Shown here: positions 1-7,881 of the stretch, one piece after another
How positions within the stretch are numbered: the stretch's first letter is position 1
Layout of the letters: each line of letters begins with the position of its first letter
From: B30-G6 sp964633115
GTDB taxonomy: Bacteria > Desulfobacterota > Desulfobacteria > Desulfobacterales > B30-G6
DNA length: 64,000 nucleotides
Assembly: GCA_964633115.1 (NCBI GenBank)
Contig: CAZWEO010000013.1
Span: forward strand, 6,008-70,007
Reading direction: 5' to 3'
Notes under the pieces: generated by a model
Seen by the model: the letters and a program-made list of their open reading frames with translations, nothing else
What the model was told of the DNA's origin: nothing
Database searches by the model: none
Made by a program: the position numbers and the translations under genes

Positions 1-1
1 T

Positions 2-562
2 TACACCAAGAAGGTCATGGGCAGAAGCGGTACGGGATTGGGATTAGCTGTAGTCTGGAACATCGTGGTGGATCATAAAGGTTATATAGATGTGGGAACA
101 GGAAAGGACGGCACTGTATTTGAGATGTATTTCCCCATAACAAGGGAAGAAAAATCAGATCAGGAAAAGTCCATACCCTTGGAAAAAATTAAGGGAAATG
201 GGGAGAAGGTTATAGTTGTTGATGATGTCGAAAGCCAAAGAGAAATGGCCTGTATGATGTTGACAAAGCTTGGTTATCAAACAGGGACTATGCCGAGTGG
301 AGAAGAAGCAATTGAGTACTTGAGTGAAAATGCAGCAGATTTAATATTACTGGATATGATAATGGATCCGGGCATCAATGGTCATGAGACCTACCGCCGG
401 ATTATTAAAATGCATCCCGATCAAAAAGCTATTATCGTAAGTGGTTTTGCTGTGACCGATGATGTGAAGGCGGCCCAAAAATTGGGAGCTGGAAAATACA
501 TAAAGAAACCTTATACAATAGAGGAGTTAGGACTTGCCGTGAAAGAAGAATTGGTCAAGTAA
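2..562 (+). CDS. Hybrid sensor histidine kinase, C-terminal part (ATPase end plus receiver)
   Basis: The frame is open from the first bases, so this is the 3' end of a gene that begins outside the window. It starts inside the HATPase_c domain at the G2 box (GRSGTGLGLAVVWNIV), followed by the closing strand (GTVFEMYFP) and a linker. A receiver domain fills roughly the last 120 residues, with the DD acidic pair (VVDDV), the phospho-acceptor Asp in LILLDMIMD and the conserved Lys in KKPYT. It therefore belongs to a hybrid two-component kinase whose sensor part is not visible. It converges on the kinase gene downstream. Confidence 0.9.
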   Translation, partial: YTKKVMGRSGTGLGLAVVWNIVVDHKGYIDVGTGKDGTVFEMYFPITREEKSDQEKSIPLEKIKGNGEKVIVVDDVESQREMACMMLTKLGYQTGTMPSGEEAIEYLSENAADLILLDMIMDPGINGHETYRRIIKMHPDQKAIIVSGFAVTDDVKAAQKLGAGKYIKKPYTIEELGLAVKEELVK

Positions 563-645
563 TTGATATGGTGTGGTATAAAATCAGTATGGAATGGCTG
601 CCAGATTGAATTGGCAGGACAACCTTGAAGGATAGAAACATATAC

Positions 646-2655
646 TTAATCGGAGTCTTTGGCTTCATCCAGCACAGTTCGAACCGTTTTTGCCAAATCA
701 GCCTTGTTAATGGGTTTATAAGCAAATGCCTTAATTCCGATTTTAGCAATCGATTTATCAGAGATTTTTCTACTATAACCTGTACATATAATTATGGGCA
801 TATCTGGTCGGATTTTTATTAACTCGGTAGCCAATACATCACCGGTCATATTTGGCATCGTCATATCTGTGATGACCAGATCAAATTCATTTGGTTTTAC
901 CTTAAACAGCTCCAAGGCCTCAATACTGCTCGTTCGAACAGTCACCTGATATCCTAAACGCTCTAAAAGCTGATTGCTAATATCTGCAATAGAAATTTCG
1001 TCGTCTATAAACAGTATTTTCTCGTGGCCCGTGGCCATATTATTTTTTTCGTATGGCGTAAGTTCAGCATAGCTTGTTGTAACGGGGAGATAAATTGAAA
1101 AAACAGCCCCCTTTCCCAACTCGCTGTCAACAGTTATTTTGCCACCATAAGATTCAACAATACCATGGGTTAAGGCAAGACCCATACCAGTGCCTTCCCC
1201 CGCTTCTTTGGTCGTAAAATATGGCTCAAAGATTGAGTTTATAATATACGGAGAAATCCCAGGCCCATTGTCGGATACAGTGATTTTAAGATAATTACCA
1301 GGTTTCAAACCTGAAAACTCTCTGGGCAGTTGATCGCCAAGTTTAATATCTGTAAGAACAACTTCTAAAATACCTCCGCTATCTTCCATTGCTTGAGCCG
1401 CGTTGGTGCAAAGGTTCATAAATATTTGGTGAACTTGCGAAGGATTGCCCATGACAACTGATTGGCTTTCAATTCTTTCACGAATGTCAATCGTTGTCGG
1501 AATTGTGGACCGGATAAGTTTCAGCACTTCATTTGCAATTATATTCACATTAAGAGGTTTTATCTCTTCGTCGGATTGTCGAGCAAACACCAGTATTTGT
1601 TTAACCAAATCTTTGGCCCGCATCCCAGCCTTAAATACTTCCTGTAGGTTTTTCTCTAACGGGGCACCCTTTTTTGCCTCACTAAATGATAATTCTGTAT
1701 ACCCAATTATGGCTGATAGTATATTGTTGAAGTCATGCGCTATCCCTCCAGCTAGGGTGCCGAGCGATTCCATCCGCTCAGCGTGATGGAGACGTGATTC
1801 GGTCTGTTTAAGTTGGGTAATATCTCTAAAAAAGGTTAATGTGGCCTCTCTTTCTTCCCATATCGTTCGAACGGCATTGACTTGAGCCCAAATCGTTTCC
1901 TTTTGTTTATTAATAAGTCTGCAATTGTAGGTGCTAATGGTTTTTTCGCCCTTTACTCTTTGCTTGTATCTGGTGGTGACAATAGCTCTATCTCGGGGGT
2001 CAATAAACACTTTAAAATCTATATCAAGAAACTCGGTTGCAGTATAACCCGTTAATTTTAAAGCGACTGGATTAAAAAACTTAACTTGTTCGTCCTGAAT
2101 AATAAGTATGGCATCATTTGCATTTTCCACCAGCAAACGATATTTTTCTTCGTTTTTACGCAATGCGTGCTCGGCCAACTTGCGGTCAGTGATGTCATAG
2201 ATCGCACCATGGAGCATAACTGGCTGGCCTGCATCATCACAAATATTTTGAATTATTTCATGTATCCATCTTATCTGTCCTTCCTTGCGAACAATGCGAT
2301 ACTCGCGTTCATACGAATAGCCTGGGATTGAATGTAATTTCTTTTCTTCTTCAGTTAGAATAATGTTCAGATCATCTGGATGGATTACTTGGTCCCATCT
2401 TGGTTTTCCGGTAACAAATTCGTTCTCTGTATAGCCGGTGATTTCTTCGACCGCTCCGTGAAAGAAAATCGGTGTGAAATCCATCTTGCCACGGAAGGCT
2501 ATACCTTGAAAATTCTGCACGAATGAACGATATCGTTCCTCGCTTTCACGTAGGGATTGGTCAGCCTTTTTGCGATTGGTAACATCCTCGACAATTTCAT
2601 TTTCCAATTTCTCAACTTTATTTTCTAACTCTTCATAAGACTGTTTTACTGCCAT
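646..2655 (-). CDS. PAS-PAS hybrid sensor histidine kinase with C-terminal receiver
   Basis: Order of domains: a short coiled coil, PAS/PAC 1 (about residues 40-160), PAS/PAC 2 (165-285), HisKA with the phospho-accepting His307 in GGIAHDFNN, HATPase_c (about 395-525, with DNGPGI and GTGMGLAL), and a receiver with phospho-acceptor Asp597 in VITDMTMP and KPI at its end. No membrane segment is seen, so it is probably a cytoplasmic sensor. A TTG lies 15 bases upstream, but the ATG at 2655 has GGAGA at proper spacing and is preferred. No response regulator with a DNA-binding output is adjacent. Confidence 0.93.
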   Translation of the reverse strand: MAVKQSYEELENKVEKLENEIVEDVTNRKKADQSLRESEERYRSFVQNFQGIAFRGKMDFTPIFFHGAVEEITGYTENEFVTGKPRWDQVIHPDDLNIILTEEEKKLHSIPGYSYEREYRIVRKEGQIRWIHEIIQNICDDAGQPVMLHGAIYDITDRKLAEHALRKNEEKYRLLVENANDAILIIQDEQVKFFNPVALKLTGYTATEFLDIDFKVFIDPRDRAIVTTRYKQRVKGEKTISTYNCRLINKQKETIWAQVNAVRTIWEEREATLTFFRDITQLKQTESRLHHAERMESLGTLAGGIAHDFNNILSAIIGYTELSFSEAKKGAPLEKNLQEVFKAGMRAKDLVKQILVFARQSDEEIKPLNVNIIANEVLKLIRSTIPTTIDIRERIESQSVVMGNPSQVHQIFMNLCTNAAQAMEDSGGILEVVLTDIKLGDQLPREFSGLKPGNYLKITVSDNGPGISPYIINSIFEPYFTTKEAGEGTGMGLALTHGIVESYGGKITVDSELGKGAVFSIYLPVTTSYAELTPYEKNNMATGHEKILFIDDEISIADISNQLLERLGYQVTVRTSSIEALELFKVKPNEFDLVITDMTMPNMTGDVLATELIKIRPDMPIIICTGYSRKISDKSIAKIGIKAFAYKPINKADLAKTVRTVLDEAKDSD

Positions 2656-2748
2656 TAGAAGGTTCTCCAATATTAGAATTGCATGTGGTACTTAGAGTTG
2701 TGTAGTTAAAATTCTTACAATTAGCGGGTCTCTTCGATAATTTAGTAT

Positions 2749-3432
2749 TTAAATGTATATTTTTTCTGACACTGCATCAAATTTCTCTTCAACATCGTTG
2801 AGCTTTTCTTCGCGTCCATTTTTCTTTAATCGGCTTTTTAGGTCTTCGAGTTGCTCCTGGATATGGGGCAAAATTTCGGTCTCCAATTTCTTTTTCATTT
2901 GCGAGCTTAGATTTTCGACTTCATCGAGGATTTTTTCGAGCTGGTCCTCGAGTTGCTTAATTTGTTCGTCGTCGGAAAGGCTTTGGAGATCTCTAAAGAG
3001 TTCCGTTATTTCGGATTCCAGTACACGCATATTTTTGCGAAACTTCTGCGTGATTTGATCATAAATAGCAGCATATTTTGACTGCCCTTCAATGACGGCG
3101 TTCTGTTTTATTATCTTGCCACTGCTACGAAGTTGAATAATTCGTATAGCCTTGCGCTGGTAATTTTCAGGATCCGTGTCGATGAAATATGTGCTGGAAT
3201 ATTTGGGTAGAGAAGCATATTGATTTTCTACAACCACATGCACGCGAAAGTTTCCTGCATCTGTATACTCAATATCCTTCACAGCCCCGACTCGGGTTGT
3301 ATCAAAATAAACGGTGTCGCTTTTTCGCAATCCATCGATCGCTTCGAATTGAATGGCAAAATCAAGGGAAGTTGCCTTCATCCCTGTTATTACCAAAGCA
3401 GCCAGAATCAACATACTAATTTTTTTAAACAT
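2749..3432 (-). CDS. MCE/MlaD-domain periplasmic protein with C-terminal coiled coil
   Basis: A 227-residue protein with an N-terminal hydrophobic export signal (residues 1-20). It is followed by a single MCE-like domain: FEAIDGLRKSDTVYFDTTRVGAVKDI matches the family pattern of an F..IDGL..GD.V core with a VG.V strand. The second half (about 125-227) is a long Glu/Lys-rich coiled coil. MlaD-family proteins carry lipids between membranes, usually with an ABC permease and ATPase, and neither is next to this gene. AAGGAG lies 10 bases before the start. It may be an orphan MCE protein; substrate unknown. Confidence 0.65.
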   Translation of the reverse strand: MFKKISMLILAALVITGMKATSLDFAIQFEAIDGLRKSDTVYFDTTRVGAVKDIEYTDAGNFRVHVVVENQYASLPKYSSTYFIDTDPENYQRKAIRIIQLRSSGKIIKQNAVIEGQSKYAAIYDQITQKFRKNMRVLESEITELFRDLQSLSDDEQIKQLEDQLEKILDEVENLSSQMKKKLETEILPHIQEQLEDLKSRLKKNGREEKLNDVEEKFDAVSEKIYI

Positions 3433-3476
3433 TTTTATTGAACTCCTTAAAAAGGATCAGATTGCATTAACTTGGT

Positions 3477-3874
3477 TTGCAAAAGATTTTTATCAGGTTT
3501 GCCGTAACACTGCAATGTTTTGAAATTTTATGCGATTTCTTTACATTAAAATACGATATCGGTAGTATAACACTGTATGGTACTGCCACGCGAATGATTA
3601 ACACTGGTATCTTTATATCCAAAGGTGCCAGATATTCCGTTTTTGCTGAAGGCAAGATTAAAAAACGAGATTTTCAGGTTGGCATGGGGCCAGCCTCATT
3701 ATTGGTTTCAAAGATTGGAGACGCCGAATCAGCATTAAGAAGGATAATGTTGTGTCCACTGCAGAGTTAGGGGCCTATCTCAGACCACTGGTTTCCAATG
3801 CATCCAACCAAGCCCAAACACCACTTTATGGAAGGCTGGAAGGAGAGTTTTTGTTTTTCATTCGCAACCCCTAA
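3477..3874 (+). pseudogene. Frameshifted remnant resembling a PA-IL/LecA-like beta-sandwich protein
   Basis: The first frame (3477-3770) contains INTGIFISKGARYSVFAEGK and GPASLLVSKIGD, which resemble the TGI.v..G..y.v.A.G / GP..LL..IGD signature of PA-IL-like galactose-binding proteins. After a shift near 3722-3750 the next frame continues to a stop at 3872-3874, ending in GRLEGEFLFFIRNP, a plausible last strand of the same fold. No good ribosome site or convincing N-terminus is visible. Family assignment is by pattern memory only and is tentative; the frameshift is directly visible. Confidence 0.4.
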
Positions 3875-3900
3875 TATATTTTGGGCTCCATTACCGTGGT

Positions 3901-3929
3901 TTGACAGTCCAGGGGCGATCTGGTAGATA
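3901..3929 (+). promoter_or_regulatory. Possible promoter of sbtA
   Basis: A perfect -35 box TTGACA (3901-3906) is followed after 17 bases by TAGATA (3924-3929), a poor -10 match. It lies 37 bases upstream of the sbtA start. Only the -35 box is convincing. Confidence 0.35.
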
Positions 3930-3965
3930 TTAAATAAATGTTCAATCGATTAGGAGGGGGCAAAT

Positions 3966-4175
3966 ATGCAAACAGATGAACTCAAAAAAATCTTGGCCGG
4001 CTTATGCATTGCCAGCCTGATATCGGGTTCGGCACTGACCTTGAGTAGCTGCGCCAGCAAGGGCGCTAAAGGCGGGCAAAAGGGGAGTGCGGCCAGTTCT
4101 CACAGTGGGTGAAGTGGTGGAACCTCCGGTGCCGGTGGCACCGACAAGAAACAGCAGCCCGATCAAAGCAGCTGA
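3966..4175 (+). CDS. sbtA: SbtA-type selenobiotic RiPP precursor, read through UGA as selenocysteine
   Basis: A 69-residue peptide if the UGA at 4110-4112 (codon 49) is read as selenocysteine. A strong AGGAGG (3952-3957) sits 8 bases before the ATG. The leader, DELKKILAGLCIASLISG followed by LTLSSCASKG, matches the SbtA family of thio(seleno)oxazole radical SAM targets. The core is Gly/Ser/Lys-rich, with the context HSG-U-SGGTSGAGGTDKK. The frame stays open for 20 codons past UGA and ends in tandem stops (TGA then TAG). The maturase sbtM starts 51 bases downstream, the usual family arrangement. The gene falls below common ORF cut-offs because of the UGA. That UGA is decoded is inferred; no Sec machinery lies in the window. 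Confidence 0.8.
4128..4142 (+). promoter_or_regulatory. SECIS-like hairpin in sbtA
   Basis: A perfect 6-bp stem GGTGCC/GGCACC with loop GGT starts 15 bases after the UGA, with the loop 21 bases after it. Bacterial SECIS elements are hairpins immediately downstream of UGA whose apical loop begins with G (GGUC in E. coli fdhF). The peroxiredoxin-like gene at 18.2 kb carries a matching element with the same loop. Confidence 0.6.
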
Positions 4176-4185
4176 TAGAGTTAAT

Positions 4186-4202
4186 GCGCGCAGTTTGCGC
4201 GC
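4186..4202 (+). promoter_or_regulatory. Hairpin between sbtA and sbtM
   Basis: A perfect stem GCGCGC/GCGCGC with loop AGTTT lies in the 51-base gap after the sbtA stop and is followed by CCTCCTCCTT rather than a T-tract. It is unlikely to be a strong terminator. It may attenuate or stabilise mRNA so that precursor exceeds maturase. The pyrimidine run is complementary to the AGGAGG of sbtA, which may be coincidence. Confidence 0.4.
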
Positions 4203-4226
4203 CTCCTCCTTGAGATCCTTAAAAAA

Positions 4227-5822
4227 GTGAAATTCTCACACGCCGAGAGATTCCAAAAGATCTTTGTAGTTTGTCACAAGATCCTTGGCAATCCCACCTG
4301 GGGAAACATTCTGGCAACTTTAGACTCGGACGCAATCCCAGAATACTTTCCCGATCAACTGAAGAGACTGCGATCCAGCCACAGACTTCCAGGCTACATA
4401 GACGATTTGGCGCGAGTTGAATACGCCCGGTATCAACTTCAAAACCTGCCAGGCCCTGCGACTAATGCGATCGACAAACTCTGTGTCAATCCCGAACTAC
4501 AACTTGTTCCGGTTGCATGGCGGAATCTTGTTGCACTTATCAAATCCGATTCAAGCGGGGATCTGCAACCCCAAGCAGCGCCAGGAAGCCATGTCATCAT
4601 CTGGCGTCATCCTAAAACCGGTGATATTCAATTACGGGAAGCCTTGGATATCGATTTGCTATCTTTAAAAATTGTAGTTGAAGGAATCGAACTCAATCAA
4701 GTTGTTGAGCAAGGCGGGGTAACAAAGACTGCCATCTACACAGCCCTCGACCGGGCTAAATCCGAGGGACTACTCATCTCGCCTCCGTCACGCATTCAAC
4801 GCGATATATCTTCTTTTATAGCAAATAAAACCGAATGGGAACTATTTTTGACTACCGAGACCTTTGTGCTTCAGTGGCATATAACCCAGGCTTGTGACCT
4901 GCATTGCAAGCATTGCTACGATCGTAGCAACCGTGATTTTATGCCTTATGACACAGCCGTGGCAGTCCTGAATGATTTTGAGAACTTTTGCAGAACTATG
5001 CACGTGAAGGGACAGGTCACTTTCACCGGTGGCAATCCATTGCTTTACCCGGATTTTGCAATCTTATACCGCGAGGCGTGGGATCGTGGTTTCAAACTCG
5101 CCATTTTAGGCAATCCTGTACCCACGAGCCGGATTGAAGACTTGATCGCGATCGCCAGACCGGAATTTTTCCAGGTTAGTTTGGAAGGCTTGCAAGCCCA
5201 TAATGATGCCATTCGTGGTGAGGGGCATTTCAAGCGGACGATCGCCTTCTTGGATCAAATGCGTCAATTGGATATTTGCACCATGGTGATGCTGACACTC
5301 TACCGGGACAATCTGGATCAGGTATTGCCGTTGGCAGAGTTACTCAAGGATCGTACGGATTATTTTACGTTCAATCGTCTCTGCACCATGGGAGAAGGGG
5401 CCCAGCTCTCCATGGTGTCGCCGGAGGTGTTTCGGGACTTTTTGAAAAAATATGAGGCAGCCGCTTCGCAAAACGCGACCATAATGCTCAAAGACAATCT
5501 AATCAATCTGATTCGACAGAAGAATGGCAGCGAGGTTTTTGGTGGCTGCACGGGTTATGGTTGCGGGGCGGCATTTAACTTTGTAGCACTTTTATCCGAC
5601 GGAGAAGTGCATGCCTGTAGAAAATTTCCTTCGCTTATCGGTAATATCAATGCAGATCGGCTATTGGATATTTATCAATCCGAGCTCGCCCAAAAATATC
5701 GTGCCGGAAGTGACGCCTGCCAAGACTGTGATTTGAACATCGTTTGCCGCGGCTGTCTGGCTGTGGCTTATAGCATGGGTCTGGATGTGTTTAGAGAAAA
5801 AGACCCCTTTTGTATTGCATGA
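4227..5822 (+). CDS. sbtM: SbtM radical SAM/SPASM maturase of the selenobiotic peptide
   Basis: A 531-residue radical SAM enzyme. An N-terminal region of about 210 residues is characteristic of the SbtM group and includes a helix-turn-helix-like stretch near 155-185. The AdoMet-binding [4Fe-4S] motif is C223-x3-C227-x2-C230 (CDLHCKHC), followed by FTGGNP. A Cys-rich C-terminal SPASM region holds CTGYGCG, HACRKF and CQDC...CRGC for auxiliary clusters. The family is proposed to modify SbtA peptides to thio/selenooxazole-type products, and the substrate gene lies directly upstream in the same frame. The start is GTG with no clear Shine-Dalgarno; no better in-frame start was found after the sbtA stop. 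Confidence 0.87.
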   Translation: MKFSHAERFQKIFVVCHKILGNPTWGNILATLDSDAIPEYFPDQLKRLRSSHRLPGYIDDLARVEYARYQLQNLPGPATNAIDKLCVNPELQLVPVAWRNLVALIKSDSSGDLQPQAAPGSHVIIWRHPKTGDIQLREALDIDLLSLKIVVEGIELNQVVEQGGVTKTAIYTALDRAKSEGLLISPPSRIQRDISSFIANKTEWELFLTTETFVLQWHITQACDLHCKHCYDRSNRDFMPYDTAVAVLNDFENFCRTMHVKGQVTFTGGNPLLYPDFAILYREAWDRGFKLAILGNPVPTSRIEDLIAIARPEFFQVSLEGLQAHNDAIRGEGHFKRTIAFLDQMRQLDICTMVMLTLYRDNLDQVLPLAELLKDRTDYFTFNRLCTMGEGAQLSMVSPEVFRDFLKKYEAAASQNATIMLKDNLINLIRQKNGSEVFGGCTGYGCGAAFNFVALLSDGEVHACRKFPSLIGNINADRLLDIYQSELAQKYRAGSDACQDCDLNIVCRGCLAVAYSMGLDVFREKDPFCIA

Positions 5823-5874
5823 AGATTCATAATCCGTAATTTGTCGAGGTTAAGATTGTACGACATATAATAGA

Positions 5875-5902
5875 TTGACAAATGGTATAAAAAGAGTATA
5901 AT
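5875..5902 (+). promoter_or_regulatory. Sigma-70 promoter of the brnT-brnA operon
   Basis: Perfect TTGACA (5875-5880) and perfect TATAAT (5897-5902) with a 16-base spacer, 10 bases before the brnT ATG. The small symmetric ATAATTAT overlaps the -10 region and could contribute to an autoregulatory operator for the antitoxin; that is inference. The very short leader leaves little room for a ribosome site. Confidence 0.8.
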
Positions 5903-5911
5903 AATTATATC

Positions 5912-6172
5912 ATGCAATTTGAATTCGACCCGGTAAAATATGAAAATAACCAAAAGAAACACAGGATCGATTTTGTTGAAACTCAAGCACTTTGGGAAGA
6001 CCCGGATTTATTGGAAATTCCCGCTAAAACAGTGGACGAGGAAAGGTTTTTGGTAATCGGCAGGATTGATGAAACGCATTGGTCAGGGGTGATAACTTAC
6101 CGAAACGAAAATATAAGAATCATCTCCGTGCGTCGATCAAGATATGAGGAGATTGAATTATATGAAAGCTAA
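5912..6172 (+). CDS. brnT: BrnT-family ribonuclease toxin
   Basis: An 86-residue protein of BrnT type (type II toxin, RelE-like fold RNase). It shows the family start FEFDPVKYENNQKKHRIDF, the central ALWEDPDLLEIP segment, RFLVIGRID and the basic end RIISVRRSRYEEIELYE. The antitoxin gene overlaps its last codons, the usual toxin-first order of brnTA. The length is normal and the frame intact. Expression is expected from the consensus promoter just upstream. The ATG is used and no Shine-Dalgarno is evident. Confidence 0.88.
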   Translation: MQFEFDPVKYENNQKKHRIDFVETQALWEDPDLLEIPAKTVDEERFLVIGRIDETHWSGVITYRNENIRIISVRRSRYEEIELYES

Positions 6173-6389
6173 AGATTTTGATAAAAAATTTAATGAAGGT
6201 AAACGTATAATCCAGCATCTAGATCTGTCTAAGGCCCGACGACCAGAACAGGTACAAAAAAGAGTGAACGTTGATTTCCCGATTTGGATGATTCTGTCCC
6301 TGGACAAAGAAGCCAAACGATTGGGTGTGCCGCGACAATCGATTATTAAAATGTGGCTGGCAGAGCGGTTACAGAAAACTTCAACTTGA
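6162..6389 (+). CDS. brnA: BrnA-family antitoxin
   Basis: A 75-residue antitoxin starting at ATG 6162, preceded by GAGGAG at 10 bases and overlapping the end of brnT by 11 bases. The opening MKAKDFDKKFNEG and the C-terminal ribbon-helix-helix region (QKRVNVDFPIWMILSLDKEAKRLGV, then RQSIIKMWLAERL) match the BrnA/CopG-type DNA-binding antitoxins that bind BrnT and repress the operon. An upstream in-frame ATG at 6144 would add six residues but has a poorer ribosome site. Confidence 0.88.
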   Translation: MKAKDFDKKFNEGKRIIQHLDLSKARRPEQVQKRVNVDFPIWMILSLDKEAKRLGVPRQSIIKMWLAERLQKTST

Positions 6390-6482
6390 TTGTGTAATTC
6401 ATACTGTATGATTTCTGAGCACTTGTTCAGATCCTTTCATCTGACTATCTATCCTACCTTACTCTTTAACCGGCAGAATGAT

Positions 6483-7256
6483 TTAGCTAAAGTTGAAAGT
6501 GCCCACGGCTTGCCGCAGCAATTGAATCGGTATCTGACCAGGTGCCGAGGGTGTTTCATTGCTAGCAAAAGTGATATCCGAGCCAAAGAGCTTACCTGCG
6601 AGACGGGTCAGATTTCCCAAGGTTCCCATGGATATGGCGATCGTGGGAATTTTTAGTCCACTTTTTCGAGCCTGTAGCGTGGCTTTCATAAGGGTAAGCA
6701 CATCTTCAAAGCCCTGCGGCATGACAGCTACCTTGGCAATGTCGGCACCCAAATCGCGAGCTTGAAACAATGTATCGATAATATATTCCGGTTCGGGTGT
6801 GGCTTTGAAATTATGGTAGGATAGGATCATACGTAGGCTGGATTTTTTTACTGCCTTGTGTATGTTCTGGATGAAGGCTTCATCATTCGATAGTTCAATA
6901 TCGATTATGTCAGCATACCCGGTCTGAATGGCCGCTGTAATCAAGCCTTCTCGTTTATCTGCGGATAGTTTGGCAAGGCCGCCTTCTGTATGGCTTCGGC
7001 ATGTGAAGATCAAAGGAAGATTGCCGATAGCTCTCCGCAATTCTGAAAGTAGATCTTGGCAGGTAGCACGATTAAACTGTTGATCAAAAGCATCCACACG
7101 CCATTCAAAAAGATCTGGAATTTGCCGCAGAGTGGCTTGGGCCTCTTTTAGCAATCCCATCTTGTCTGTCGCCATCAACGGCACACATATGAGTAAATCC
7201 GGCCCGCCAATGATGGTGTCTCGAATGGTGACTTTATTTTCGCATTCCAGCTGCAT
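6483..7256 (-). CDS. aroD: Type I 3-dehydroquinate dehydratase
   Basis: Converts 3-dehydroquinate to 3-dehydroshikimate (shikimate pathway) through a Schiff base. Signature pieces are visible: EWRVDAF near the N-terminus, FTCRSHTEGG, the catalytic His in SYHNF, the Schiff-base Lys in ADIAKVAVMP, SMGTLGNLTRLAGKLFGS and the C-terminal SAPGQIP loop. At about 257 residues the length is typical. An in-frame TTG 15 bases upstream is possible; the ATG at 7256 was chosen. It stands alone, with no other aromatic biosynthesis gene beside it. Confidence 0.92.
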   Translation of the reverse strand: MQLECENKVTIRDTIIGGPDLLICVPLMATDKMGLLKEAQATLRQIPDLFEWRVDAFDQQFNRATCQDLLSELRRAIGNLPLIFTCRSHTEGGLAKLSADKREGLITAAIQTGYADIIDIELSNDEAFIQNIHKAVKKSSLRMILSYHNFKATPEPEYIIDTLFQARDLGADIAKVAVMPQGFEDVLTLMKATLQARKSGLKIPTIAISMGTLGNLTRLAGKLFGSDITFASNETPSAPGQIPIQLLRQAVGTFNFS

Positions 7257-7356
7257 AGATTGTACATCCAATTGAAGGTTCTTACACTATACCAGTTGTT
7301 GATATGTCGTTCTGAAATAAAAGGCGTCTCGTTTTTCCTTCGAATCGAAACATATT

Positions 7357-7540
7357 CATTAGAAACAAGTTGGTATTTTTCTTTTTGATTACATATTCAT
7401 AAGCCTTTAACGAGAGACGAATCAGATTTGATAATAAATGTTTCTAATGTGTGAAACCGCAGTGTCAGCCTTGTGTTATCGTAGTTTCATTTTCGTGGTC
7501 TAGGCCAACAATTTGTTGTTCACCTGGCTGACCGATCATA
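7357..7540. repeat. Composite dispersed repeat, copy 1
   Basis: Two parts. An 11-bp inverted repeat CATTAGAAACA (7357-7367) / TGTTTCTAATG (7439-7449) encloses about 70 bases. After 14 bases comes a 77-bp block (7464-7540) bounded by GTCAGCC and GGCTGAC. The same parts recur in the same order at 17719-17920: the 77-bp block is identical there, while the spacer inside the inverted repeat is diverged. No ORF is conserved. Probably a mobile miniature element or a structured RNA family. Confidence 0.8.
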
Positions 7541-7881
7541 TTTATGTCGCGCTCTATGGCTTCACTTATGTATCGACCTCAAATACGGTCTCAAGATCAT
7601 CAACATCGTACCTATTACAGCTATGCTAAAACAAAAGCGATCTATTTTAGAAATTTTCATGAATTAACCTAAAATGAAAATATCAAATATATTGTAATAG
7701 TAGATGTTTCATGCTTGGTTGTGCGCGCCAGGGCATGAAAATTTATGACAACCGCTATAAGAATACAATATGACGGCGATTGAAACCAGCTTTAGGCTAT
7801 AAGCAATAAACTACTCATAGCTTCTGGCTGAACGCTCATAGCTCCTAATAGCCTACAGCCTTAACGCCTAAAAGCCTAATG
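7541..7881. other. Gene-free spacer with word-like low-complexity tail
   Basis: No coding signal was seen. From about 7796 the sequence turns into short recurring words (taagcaataaac, catagcttctgg, catagctcctaatagcc) related to spacers near 11440 and 60090. Confidence 0.5.
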
